In this document: positions 25,588-33,630 of the stretch, in pieces
How positions within the stretch are numbered: the stretch's first letter is position 1
Layout: each line of letters begins with the position of its first letter
Assembly: GCA_016198745.1 (NCBI GenBank)
Contig: JACQHZ010000387.1
Span: forward strand, 1-53,869
Source of the DNA: Verrucomicrobiota bacterium
GTDB taxonomy: Bacteria > Verrucomicrobiota > Verrucomicrobiia > JABWAM01
Reading direction: 5' to 3'
DNA length: 53,869 bases
The notes under the pieces: generated by a model
Databases searched by the model: none
Told to the model about the DNA's origin: nothing
Seen by the model: the letters and a program-made list of their open reading frames with translations, nothing else
Program-made: the position numbers and the translations under genes

Positions 25588-26532
25588 TTACGATTGTCCG
25601 AATTTCGCGTTTGCTTGTCGGATTTTCACCCGGTATTGAGTGGGGCTTAATCCCGTATGTTTCCGGAAACAGTGGTTGAAGTGGGCGATGGTCTGGAAGC
25701 CTGCGGCATAAGCAACCTTCTTGATCTGGCTGGAAAAATCCCGAAGCTGCGACTTGGCTTTCTCAATGCGCACGAGAGACAGGAAGTTCTTGAAAGTCAT
25801 TCCCGTTGCCGTTCGAAACATTTTGCAGAAATGCTGGGGGCTGCAGTGGACATGATGGGCGACATCGGCCAGCCTCAATGAGCCGCGCTCCTGCGCTTGG
25901 AGGTTGCACGCATGCGCCTGAATGAACTCCTTGGCGCGCATGACCTGCTGAGGTTCTCCGTCTTGGTTGGCAAGCATCCAGGCGGGCAGGCAATCGCTTA
26001 AAAGTTTAACGAATGAGACGGCCATGCGCACGTTGGCTTCAAACTGATCCGGCGGCACCACTGGCATATTGAACCAAGCTTTGTGAAGGCGGGGCAAATC
26101 AGCTTTCAACCCCATTCGAGCCAGGTTTCTGGAAACGCGGTCGAAATCGGCTTGATTCGGCCTCCGGAGGAAAACATCGCCCGCGAGAAGAGTCGCCACC
26201 TGCTTGCCGCCGATCGCGATTGGGATGACCGCATGGGTGAAGCCCGCGAGGCATTGCGCGCGCCGATGGCGGCTTTCTTGCAAGGCGCGCCGCTGAAGTT
26301 CCAACCGGGTCTTGATGTAAAGATTGCGGCCTTCGGCAGTTTGACACAACAGCGTCCAAAACGGTGACCGGGCAACCCGTCCCACCATCTCGTTGCTTGC
26401 CACATCAACGGGAAGCAGCCTCAACGAAATGCCGGTCGCTTTGCAAAATGCAGCCATCCACTCGCGGCTGACCCGCGATTTCGCCAAGGCAAGGTATGGT
26501 GATTGCGGTTGACGAACTTTGTCTTCGGACAT
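25588..26532 (-). CDS. PocR-domain AraC-family transcriptional regulator
   Basis: A 314-residue regulator. Residues about 10-175 resemble a PocR ligand-binding domain (REWMAAFCKATGISLRLLPV, SPFWTLLCQTAEGRN, VIPIAIGGKQVATLLAGDVF). The C-terminal 100 residues are an AraC/XylS pair of helix-turn-helices: SLRLADVAHHVHCSPQHFCK, then MTFKNFLSLVRIEKAKSQL, and the second HTH IKKVAYAAGFQTIAHFNHCF followed by FRKHTGLSPTQYR. It lies 82 bases upstream of the FecR operon on the same strand and may govern it, or govern the pilin/glycosidase operon to the right; no operator is visible. PocR domains bind small hydrocarbon ligands; the ligand here is unknown. Confidence 0.9.
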   Translation of the reverse strand: MSEDKVRQPQSPYLALAKSRVSREWMAAFCKATGISLRLLPVDVASNEMVGRVARSPFWTLLCQTAEGRNLYIKTRLELQRRALQESRHRRAQCLAGFTHAVIPIAIGGKQVATLLAGDVFLRRPNQADFDRVSRNLARMGLKADLPRLHKAWFNMPVVPPDQFEANVRMAVSFVKLLSDCLPAWMLANQDGEPQQVMRAKEFIQAHACNLQAQERGSLRLADVAHHVHCSPQHFCKMFRTATGMTFKNFLSLVRIEKAKSQLRDFSSQIKKVAYAAGFQTIAHFNHCFRKHTGLSPTQYRVKIRQANAKFGQS

Positions 26533-26600
26533 GGGCGTGATCGGGCGAGCGATTCAGCCCTGTCTGTGGGATGGCTCTCTCGAAGGTTGCCAGTGCCTGC

Positions 26601-26631
26601 AAAAAAAGTGGGACGCACCTACTTGCGTCCC
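26601..26631 (-). terminator. Rho-independent terminator of the MNT/HEPN operon
   Basis: Read on the minus strand, GGGACGCA and TGCGTCCC form an 8-base-pair stem with a 6-base loop, and CTTTTTTT follows. It is about 195 bases past the HEPN stop. Confidence 0.75.
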
Positions 26632-26669
26632 ATCACAGGCACGTGGATGCCCTTGGAAAGACACTTTCG

Positions 26670-26691
26670 ATGCGCCCCAGTCGGGGCGCAT
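26670..26691. repeat. Hairpin ATGCGCCCC-AGTC-GGGGCGCAT
   Basis: A perfect 9-base-pair stem with a 4-base loop. It stands between the HEPN stop and the terminator, without a T-run; possibly a second, weaker stop signal or a repetitive palindrome. Confidence 0.6.
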
Positions 26692-26824
26692 TTCCAGTAC
26701 CGTTTCCCAATGCGAAATTTCCACGTTTCGTGACGGACAGTAGCCGAAGCTACGCGAGATGATTTATGGGTTTCTTATTCCTTAATGTTTTCCTCCGGTT
26801 TTTCAAATCTATGAAACGCCGTCT

Positions 26825-27244
26825 TTATTTTCCCTTTCGTGCAACTTTCTCGGACAATATGGCGCGAATTTCTCCGCGAATCCGCCGGGCGGTCCGCACT
26901 GCCCATCTGGCTTCGGCCAGTGGGATTTCGCTCCATCCTGGATAACGCGCGTGGGTGGCATAGTCGGTGAGCTTCCCTTGTTCTTCGACCGTGTGAGACA
27001 GCCGAACAGGCACAGGCAACAGGGAAACCAACCTTTCCAAATCGTGGGTCTTGGGAAAGTCAACGCCTTTGAACACAAGAAGAGCTTTCACATATTTCTC
27101 CACGCATTGCTGGGCGTGAAAACAGACGGTATCGGTTGGACAATCTTTCCCTAATTTGAGGGTGTGGATTGCGTTCTTGAGATCGTTTTCAGCCTTGCAG
27201 ATCCATTCGTGAACCACGGTCAGGGATTGGTCAAGAGCGGGCAT
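26825..27244 (-). CDS. HEPN-domain ribonuclease toxin (HepT-like)
   Basis: A 139-residue helical protein of the HEPN superfamily. The opening HEWICKAENDLKNAIHTLK and TVCFHAQQCVEKYVKALLV form the first helical pair; FPKTHDLERLVSLLP and the C-terminal YATHARYPGW segment complete the domain. HEPN proteins of this size paired with an MNT partner are RNase toxins or modified effectors. It starts 14 bases before the end of the nucleotidyltransferase gene on the same strand, so the two are coupled. It is the intact counterpart of the broken gene at 19489. Confidence 0.9.
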   Translation of the reverse strand: MPALDQSLTVVHEWICKAENDLKNAIHTLKLGKDCPTDTVCFHAQQCVEKYVKALLVFKGVDFPKTHDLERLVSLLPVPVRLSHTVEEQGKLTDYATHARYPGWSEIPLAEARWAVRTARRIRGEIRAILSEKVARKGK

Positions 27245-27563
27245 ATAACACCTCTCCTTCCAACATGGCAGGCCGTTCAATGGTGCCGGGAATTTCCTTC
27301 CGCCACTCAAACTCTTCGGGGGTTGTGACAATGATATCCTTGGGGATCCGGAAGGAATGAAGCAGAGAACGAATTTCCAACTGTTTTTTGCGTTTCAACC
27401 CCGAAACCGGCATGACAACCAGAAGGTCCACATCACTATTGCGGCCGGCATTCCCGCGCGCATGGGAGCCAAATAGAATGACTTTCACGGGGCGAAATCG
27501 TCTCACGATCCGTCGTGTCATTTCCCGGATTTGCCTTCTGCACGATTTTTTCTCGGTCAACAT
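27231..27563 (-). CDS. MNT-type nucleotidyltransferase antitoxin (MntA-like)
   Basis: A 110-residue minimal nucleotidyltransferase. GSHARGNAGRNSDVD fits GSx10DxD, with DLLVVM closing the strand and a third acidic region near 85. KVILFGSHARG is the classical opening. The start at 27563 (MLTEKKSCRRQ) is preferred; a longer frame enters the operon-junction repeat. Together with the overlapping HEPN gene it forms a complete MNT/HEPN module. Confidence 0.9.
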   Translation of the reverse strand: MLTEKKSCRRQIREMTRRIVRRFRPVKVILFGSHARGNAGRNSDVDLLVVMPVSGLKRKKQLEIRSLLHSFRIPKDIIVTTPEEFEWRKEIPGTIERPAMLEGEVLYARS

Positions 27564-27600
27564 ATTTTGCCAGTATAAGGCAGTCAGGCGGCGAGGGCAA

Positions 27601-27694
27601 GCGCGGGATGGGTCGCATGGAATGGGTTGTGGCGCTGTTTCCGGAGGCAAAAGTGAAGCTTACCGTTGGGCGGCAGGGACCGCAAACTGAAAGA
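27601..27694 (-). repeat. Operon-junction direct repeat, copy 2
   Basis: The second copy of 16893-16985. It begins with six codons of the GH42-like glycosidase (ATG at 27618, reading MRPIPR) and runs back through the gap into the last codons of the large gene at 27660 (QFAVPAAQR-stop). Similarity to the first copy ends at 27601. It marks the right-hand boundary of the segment 16986-27600. Confidence 0.9.
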
Positions 27695-30600
27695 CCCGCA
27701 GGTCGTGGGCGGGGATTTTTAGTTTCCACTTTTTTGGGACGGCGATCGCATCGCCCGTTTCCATGTTGCGGCAACTTGAAAACGATCCGAATCCGGCCGG
27801 CAGCGTCACGGCGGCATCCGTTTCCTTGTCCGACCAGTTGGCGACGGCCACAAGATAGTCGTCCGTGGCGAGTTTCTTGTAGTAACTCACCTTGATCGAG
27901 GCGGGATCGGCGCGCACATCGTTCGCCCAGTACGGATGGAAGGTTGTGTCCGCCAGGCCAAACGGAATCTCGACCTTGTTCCAGAAGTCTTCCACCGTTC
28001 CGACGGGAATGTAGGCGGGACGAAGGCGGGTGTTGTGCAGGAAGGTGAAGGCGAGGATTTCCCGCGCGTGCGCAACCGTGTTGAGTTCGGGAAGGTAGCC
28101 ATACTGGGGCAGCACGATGTTTTCGACGCCGAACTGCGCGCCAAAACAGCTCCTCCAGCCGAATGCATCGTAACTCTTGTCGCTCTCGGATTTGCCGGGC
28201 AAGGCGCTGGGGTTGCCCTCCAGGCTTTTTTGGAGCACCAGATCGCTGAACCCGAATTTCCGGTCCGGCTTGATCTCCTCGCCGTTGATGGTCATGTCCC
28301 AAAATGAAGCATAGGGCGCACACGCCGCAAAGCTGTGCCCGATGAACCACGGTTTCTTGCCCGGCCCGCGGTGGGTGTCGAAGAGCCAATAAAGGCGTTT
28401 GTAAAAATCGCGGGTGGCCAACGATTCGAAGGTTCCCTCCTGCACGCCATCCTTGGTCAGGTAGGCATGGCCTTTGTCCGGATCAAGGCTGATGGGCGGG
28501 GTCGAGATGTCGAAGAAGAAGCCTCCGAAATCGGGTTCGTGTTTCAGGATTTCCCGCACGCCTCCGGTAAAGAAATCCGTGTACGACCCGCTGGGCGTGG
28601 TGAAGACTTCTTCGCGCGTTTCCATGGGAGTGGTGGCCACCCGGGGAGGAACCGCATCCCAATCCCGCTGGTAGTAGAAATACTCGTCCGTCTTGGTTGC
28701 GTCCTTCTTGGTCTTGATGGTCGCATCGGATGGATACGAGGCGTTCAAGTCTTTGGGGAGCGGGAAATCACGGCGAATGTAATCCCATGGGCAGATGAAG
28801 AAGGCGCCGATGTAGGGGTTGAGCTGCTGTCCGCGGGATTTGGCCAGGGTGATCAGGTCCTTCAGCACCGGCCAACTCCGGGGGGAAGGCTTGCTGTCCG
28901 TCGAGTTCCAGATGGACGCGTGGGTCATCAGGACGTTGTAAGGGGGCGGCTCCGCTCCGTTGCCCGCTCGTACTTCACGCAAGCGCGGGGGCGTTGGTTT
29001 CAGGGGCGTGGCCTGCATGCCGAACTGCAGTTCGAGAGTCGCGGAAACCTCGGACGGCTCGTTGATCAGAAGGAGATTGAGGGTCTTGACCGCACCTTCC
29101 GTTTTCAGGGTGATGCGCGGCTTGGAGGAATTGATCCGCCACCCTTTATAGTTCTCGGCAAAAAAGCTGCACCCCACATCGTCGTTGCCGAGCCAGATCA
29201 GGTGGTATCGGCGGGGAATCTGGAACGTGCGGTCGAGCGCCAGGCCATGCTGCCACCAGCTCCCCTCCCGCCCTTCGGCCGCCATGGCGAGGGAATAGAC
29301 GGCGCCGTCCAAGGGAATCTCAACCCAGAGTCGCTGAACAACGCCCTTCTGCCGGGGGGTGAAGCGCAGGGTCATCAGATGCATGCCATCGAACTCGATG
29401 CGATGCCGAACGGCGAGATCGAAGTCGGGCGCGGAGGCGGACTGTTCAAGTTCCACCCGTCCGCGGGCGCTCGCGCGAACCGTCGGCGCGGAAAGGGGAA
29501 AACGGATTTCCTTTCCGTCGCGGAGATATTTCACCGCGACCGGCGCGGCCAGGAGCGGCCGCTCCTGACTGGTGATGCCTGCAAGGAGACTGCCCTTCTG
29601 CATTCGATGCGTCCGGCCCCACATCGTCACCTCGCCTTCTTTGACCTTCAGCGGCGTCCAACTCGACGGCACCCAGTCCGGGTCCAGCGCCTGAATTCCG
29701 GCCCGGTCCTTGAGCCACGCGGGATCTTCCCATTTACGGAAAGGCGTGGTGGTGGTGAAGACCGACTGCCCCTGCCGGCTCTTCAACTCGAATACGACCT
29801 GGTAATCACCCGGGGACAGGGGCGCCATGGAAAGAGGAATATTCATCTCCTTCCCGGTGATCGGCAGGTCGCGCGAAAGGACGCCCTTTTCTCCCTGTCG
29901 GAACTCGACCCGCAGCGCGCCTTTGTCCTCATCCCTCGCGCCGAGGAAGGCCACCCGCGCTTCCACCAGGTTCTTGCTCGGAATCGGCATGAGAGCGGCC
30001 ACCACTGGCGGAGAGAAGTGGAACGGGACCTTCTGATACCACACCAACTTGCCCCCCAACCGCGCCTCCGTCTCGAGAACGTAGTACCTGGGCGTTTCGA
30101 GTTGTCCGGTGCCGGACTCAGTTTTCGTTTCCCCCGGCTTGAGGGTTCCGGATGGATTCCAAAAATAAACGCTGTGGTCCCGCAACACCTGCTTCGCGCC
30201 AGCGCCCATTTGCTGGTCGAAAATCCATGTGCCCACCGCGCCCTCCACCATCCGGGGCGTGGACACCAGATAAAGCAGTTCGTAGGGCACGTCAGTCGGC
30301 CCGCCGTTGGTGAGCGTAAAGGCAGGGGCCACCACCCCCTGCACGATCTGCTCCGACAATTTCAACCGGGCAACGGCCGGATCCTTCGCCACGCGCAGTT
30401 GTCCAAAAGCCTGGTAGTGGTCGAACCAATTGGCGTGCAGTTGCCAGGCCACCCGGCGATCCTTCAAGTGGACGCCGAAGCTCAGGAGATATGTCCGCTC
30501 CTCGCCGGGCGCAGGCAGCCGAATGTCCTCCCAAGGTACCGAGGCTTCAATCGTCCAAACGCCGTTGTTGATCTTCGACGCGACCTCCCAGTTGCCGTTG

Positions 30601-31145
30601 AGGGTGGTGTCGCGTTTGCAGAAACCCTGCTTCCAATTGATGGTCTCCCAGGCATCGTACAGCATGCCGTTCGATGAGATCCCGACGTAGGCGCCCTCAT
30701 AACCCTGCTCCTCCGGATGCGCATCCGGTCTCAGCATCAGGAAGAGAGCATCCTTGGCGGCCACCAGCGCCTGATCATCGCGCGCCTTGCCACAAGTTTC
30801 CGGCGAGTAACCCGGAGGCAGCGTCATCCGCAGGGCAAAATAAATGCGCTTGGTGTCGCCCGCCAGGAGAAACTCAGCCGGATAGGCATAGAGGTCCGAG
30901 GTCTGGAGATCCATCAGTCCGGCCACTCGGGTTCCATATTCTCCCTCCTCGATGCGACCATCCACCTTTGGCGCGGGACCCGTGGGATTCAGGGTGACGA
31001 GGTTGGGCCTTACGACAGCCGGTGGCGGGGAAGCAGAGTCGGCCGCTCGGGCCGCTAATGGACCCAGCCCAAGGCCGAGGGCGAGCAGGACAAAGAGCGA
31101 ATGGAAGCTCGTTCGCATGCGTTTCATGGGATTCAATTCGTTCAT
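27660..31145 (-). CDS. Large secreted CBM9-like / DUF6067-like glycosidase
   Basis: A 1161-residue protein. The start at 31145 overlaps the stop of the upstream gene by ATGA. A signal peptide (FHSLFVLLALGLGLGPLAA) is followed by a CBM9/DOMON-like beta-sandwich at about 50-230 (KVDGRIEEGEYG, WTIEASVPWEDIRLP). Beta-sandwich domains continue to about 690, then YHLIWLGNDDVGCSFFAENY and a (beta/alpha)-barrel-like region, about 700-1020, with DLITLAKSRGQQLNPYIGAF, DFGGFFFDISTPP and GHSFAACAPYASFWDMTING. These resemble GH123/DUF6067 proteins. Acidic residues in FFFDIS are candidates for catalysis. Its 3' tail survives as a fragment before the glycosidase at 14844. No activity is known. Confidence 0.65.
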   Translation of the reverse strand: MNELNPMKRMRTSFHSLFVLLALGLGLGPLAARAADSASPPPAVVRPNLVTLNPTGPAPKVDGRIEEGEYGTRVAGLMDLQTSDLYAYPAEFLLAGDTKRIYFALRMTLPPGYSPETCGKARDDQALVAAKDALFLMLRPDAHPEEQGYEGAYVGISSNGMLYDAWETINWKQGFCKRDTTLNGNWEVASKINNGVWTIEASVPWEDIRLPAPGEERTYLLSFGVHLKDRRVAWQLHANWFDHYQAFGQLRVAKDPAVARLKLSEQIVQGVVAPAFTLTNGGPTDVPYELLYLVSTPRMVEGAVGTWIFDQQMGAGAKQVLRDHSVYFWNPSGTLKPGETKTESGTGQLETPRYYVLETEARLGGKLVWYQKVPFHFSPPVVAALMPIPSKNLVEARVAFLGARDEDKGALRVEFRQGEKGVLSRDLPITGKEMNIPLSMAPLSPGDYQVVFELKSRQGQSVFTTTTPFRKWEDPAWLKDRAGIQALDPDWVPSSWTPLKVKEGEVTMWGRTHRMQKGSLLAGITSQERPLLAAPVAVKYLRDGKEIRFPLSAPTVRASARGRVELEQSASAPDFDLAVRHRIEFDGMHLMTLRFTPRQKGVVQRLWVEIPLDGAVYSLAMAAEGREGSWWQHGLALDRTFQIPRRYHLIWLGNDDVGCSFFAENYKGWRINSSKPRITLKTEGAVKTLNLLLINEPSEVSATLELQFGMQATPLKPTPPRLREVRAGNGAEPPPYNVLMTHASIWNSTDSKPSPRSWPVLKDLITLAKSRGQQLNPYIGAFFICPWDYIRRDFPLPKDLNASYPSDATIKTKKDATKTDEYFYYQRDWDAVPPRVATTPMETREEVFTTPSGSYTDFFTGGVREILKHEPDFGGFFFDISTPPISLDPDKGHAYLTKDGVQEGTFESLATRDFYKRLYWLFDTHRGPGKKPWFIGHSFAACAPYASFWDMTINGEEIKPDRKFGFSDLVLQKSLEGNPSALPGKSESDKSYDAFGWRSCFGAQFGVENIVLPQYGYLPELNTVAHAREILAFTFLHNTRLRPAYIPVGTVEDFWNKVEIPFGLADTTFHPYWANDVRADPASIKVSYYKKLATDDYLVAVANWSDKETDAAVTLPAGFGSFSSCRNMETGDAIAVPKKWKLKIPAHDLRVFQFAVPAAQR

Positions 31146-31756
31146 TCGGCCGGCGCGAACGCCGCGTCGTCCACCCATAGTTCGCCGTGAACTTCGATCG
31201 CGGGCCGGACCGTGACATCATCTCCCGCGGGCGCCACGCACAGAAAGCGGCATTTCTTCCAATCGGTCTCGCCTTCCAACGAGTAATGGCTGGAGCTGCC
31301 GTCCGCCTCCTCGCGGCTCACCGTCGCCAGCGAAACGGAGGACTTGAAGCCGGCCACGCCGTTCACCTTGTGATAGAAGTACACCCAAGCGCCGGCCTTG
31401 CCCCGTCCTTTCGCCCAGTAGCTGAAGTGATAGCGCGCCCCCGCTTTGACCGGGATGACGGCATCGAGATACAGGTGTCCGGGCAGCGGTTTACCGGCGT
31501 CATCAACCCGGCTCTGCACAAGGCGGACCGAGCATTCGCCGCCCCGGACGAATCGGGGATCGCCCCGAACGGCCTCAATCACCTCAAAGGGATAACCCGC
31601 CGAAGCGTTGACGCGCCACCCCCGCAACACGCCGTTCGCGGTGACATCCTCGAAACCGAAATCGGGTGACGAATCCAGCCCAGCCGTTTCTCGACAAATC
31701 ACCGCCACCGACAATAACAGAAATCCCCGGAATCCTCGTCTCAACCATGACATCAT
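31142..31756 (-). CDS. Small secreted carbohydrate-binding-like protein
   Basis: A 204-residue secreted protein. The signal peptide (GFLLLSVAVICRETAG) precedes one domain that resembles CBM4/9-type jelly-rolls: PDFGFEDVTANGVLRGWRVN, CSVRLVQSRVD, YHFSYWAKGRG and a closing DDAAFAPAE. Such domains hold glycan chains. It stands between the pseudopilin gene (22 bases upstream) and the DUF6067-like gene (ATGA overlap), so all three are probably one transcript. It could serve as a glycan-binding partner delivered by the pilin; this is inference. Confidence 0.65.
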   Translation of the reverse strand: MMSWLRRGFRGFLLLSVAVICRETAGLDSSPDFGFEDVTANGVLRGWRVNASAGYPFEVIEAVRGDPRFVRGGECSVRLVQSRVDDAGKPLPGHLYLDAVIPVKAGARYHFSYWAKGRGKAGAWVYFYHKVNGVAGFKSSVSLATVSREEADGSSSHYSLEGETDWKKCRFLCVAPAGDDVTVRPAIEVHGELWVDDAAFAPAE

Positions 31757-31778
31757 TATTTTTTCCGGTTGCTGGCAA

Positions 31779-32444
31779 TTATTTTCCCTCCCAAAAGGAC
31801 GGACCTCCTGGCGCGGTGTACAACCATTTGCTGTTGTATTCAGACTCGGTCATGCCCGCCACATGGCCATCGCAATAGGCCACATTCATCATTCCGGAGT
31901 GCCGAAAGGCTGGATACCCATAAAAAGCGGAAAGGCTCTGATCGAAGTACAGCCAGAACGCGTAGCGCGAATCGGATGTCAGCGAGTCGGCATCCAGCCA
32001 CATGCACGCCTGGGCGGGATTTGCCAGGCTTTCGGGCTTTCGCGTTGCGTCCGGCGAGGACTTTCCAAAAATAAAGATGCTGTTGTAGCCGATTGTGAAC
32101 TGATTGGCGCCGTCCTTGTAGGTGACCGGGCATATCAGGAATCGGGAATGGCCTGCTGAATCGGCATAACCGGACGAAAGATGACCCAGCGCCAACAGTC
32201 TTTCACTGATCCATTCGGAGGTTGGCGTGGTGAAAAAGGCCGGCGGATAAAATCCATCATTGTCATTTGTGTAAAAAGAAACGGCCAGTGTCAACTGCTT
32301 CAAGTTGTTCACGCAGACCATTCTCCTGGCTTTGTCTCTTGCGCTCTTCAAGGCGGGCGTGAGCAACGCCGCCAGAATGCTGATGATGGCGATCACCACC
32401 AACAGTTCAATGAGCGTGAAGGCCGGGCCATCTCTCCTTCGCAT
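31779..32444 (-). CDS. Pseudopilin-like protein with prepilin signal and H-X9-DG motif
   Basis: A 221-residue pilin-like protein. The start at 32444 gives MRRRDGPA then [20 protein letters not shown]; the residue before the cleavage point is Ala, not Gly, a tolerated but unusual choice. [19 protein letters not shown] follows the helix. [17 protein letters not shown] matches H-X9-DG. The longer frame back to 32624 reads through a hairpin repeat at 32494-32528 and is discounted. It is the first gene of the minus-strand operon with the CBM-like and DUF6067-like genes. Confidence 0.9.
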   Translation of the reverse strand: MRRRDGPAFTLIELLVVIAIISILAALLTPALKSARDKARRMVCVNNLKQLTLAVSFYTNDNDGFYPPAFFTTPTSEWISERLLALGHLSSGYADSAGHSRFLICPVTYKDGANQFTIGYNSIFIFGKSSPDATRKPESLANPAQACMWLDADSLTSDSRYAFWLYFDQSLSAFYGYPAFRHSGMMNVAYCDGHVAGMTESEYNSKWLYTAPGGPSFWEGK

Positions 32445-32493
32445 GAAACTTTTCACTTGTGGCCCAACGCGGCGTAACCGCAACCAAAAGATG

Positions 32494-32528
32494 TGTAGCG
32501 GCGCTTCTGCGAAGCGCCGTCTGCTACA
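32494..32528. repeat. Hairpin repeat TGTAGCGGCGCTTC...GAAGCGCC...GCTACA
   Basis: Stems TGTAGC/GCTACA and GGCGCTTC/GAAGCGCC nest around a 3-base loop with a small bulge. It resembles short palindromic repeats common in Verrucomicrobia (from memory). It lies in the leader of the pseudopilin operon. Confidence 0.65.
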
Positions 32529-32728
32529 TCGGGAAAATCTTGTCGAAAATACGCGATTCTTGAACATTGTAGTACAGGTTAATGCGGGCATCCGACGCAG
32601 ACAAGCATCGCTTGGTAGCACCAATCCGATGCCTGCCTCAAGATGCTACTTGCAAAAGCTGAGACGGCCTGCGAGGAACAAGACGGATTTGACCATCCGA
32701 CGCGGGCGCTAAACTTTGCAAACAACCC

Positions 32729-33571
32729 ATGAGTCGTTTCCGGAAACCCGCTGACATGCCGTTCTCGGCTCGTTCTTATTGGGCTGCCGAACATCATCCT
32801 GATGTGCGAAGCGATCTGGTGTACCTCGCCTGGGGGCTGCGCAACTACCGGCGTTCTCCCACTGTGCCGCCACCCCAGAATGCCTGGTCGTACATCGTGG
32901 TGCTCCAGGGGTCCCCCACCATCGTTTTCAAGAATCAGCCGCATCGGCTCTCGCCCAATCAAGCGGTCCTCGCCTCGGTGCATCATGGATTCGAGTGGCA
33001 GGGCGAGGCCGACGCGTATGCCGATCTGTTGGTGTGGATGTGGCGAACGTGTCCCACGGTTGCGGAACTGACGCCGCCCACGGGAGGCTGTCACGTTCAT
33101 TGTCTTCACAAAGAATCGCTTGGGCGACTGCAAGCTCTCCACGCTGTCTGCCGGCAAGAAGTGGCCCGCCCCGATTCGTTGACGCGTCGTTCCCTGCGTG
33201 CATTGCGTGGTTTATTGGATGTCGAGTTCGCCCGCGCCTTTGGGACCGTGTCGCCGAAAACGGACGATCAGGCGCGCGTTGAGCAAGCGGTCCGCCGGAT
33301 GCGCGAGCATCTCGATCTTGCCAATCCCATTTTCATGTTGCGCGACTACCTGCAAATTTCATCCGCCAGGCTCAAACGGCTTTTCGCCGATGCCTTCGCC
33401 GAATCTCCCGCCCGCTATTACCTGCGCTTGCGCATGCAGCGGGCGCAGGAGCTGCTCCAGGATGGAACCCTTTCCGTGAAAGAGATCGCCTTCAAGCTTG
33501 GCTACAAACATCCCAACGATTTCAGCCGCGCTTACAAGACCTTTCACGGCACACACGCCCGCCGTTTTTAA
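32729..33571 (+). CDS. AraC-family transcriptional regulator
   Basis: A 280-residue regulator. The N-terminal cupin-like sensing domain covers about 20-130 (WSYIVVLQGSPTIVFKN, HRLSPNQAVLASVHHGFEW). The C-terminal 100 residues carry two helix-turn-helices: IFMLRDYLQISSARLKRLFA and LSVKEIAFKLGYKHPNDFSR, joined by SPARYYLRLRMQRAQELL. It is divergent from the pseudopilin operon on its left (about 285 bases apart) and convergent with the GH9 gene on its right, so the pilin/CBM/DUF6067 operon is the most likely target. AraC proteins with cupin domains usually sense a sugar. Confidence 0.92.
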   Translation: MSRFRKPADMPFSARSYWAAEHHPDVRSDLVYLAWGLRNYRRSPTVPPPQNAWSYIVVLQGSPTIVFKNQPHRLSPNQAVLASVHHGFEWQGEADAYADLLVWMWRTCPTVAELTPPTGGCHVHCLHKESLGRLQALHAVCRQEVARPDSLTRRSLRALRGLLDVEFARAFGTVSPKTDDQARVEQAVRRMREHLDLANPIFMLRDYLQISSARLKRLFADAFAESPARYYLRLRMQRAQELLQDGTLSVKEIAFKLGYKHPNDFSRAYKTFHGTHARRF

Positions 33572-33630
33572 TCCGCACGACTCGCCTGCGCGGTTGTAAT
33601 TCAATACGCACCGCCCGTGGATTTGAGACT

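Noticed and set aside
28335-30677. A 780-codon plus-strand open frame opposite the DUF6067-like gene
   Set aside because: It is the high-GC antisense shadow of 27660-31145; it shows no domain, signal peptide or ribosome site, and the minus-strand protein is clearly real.
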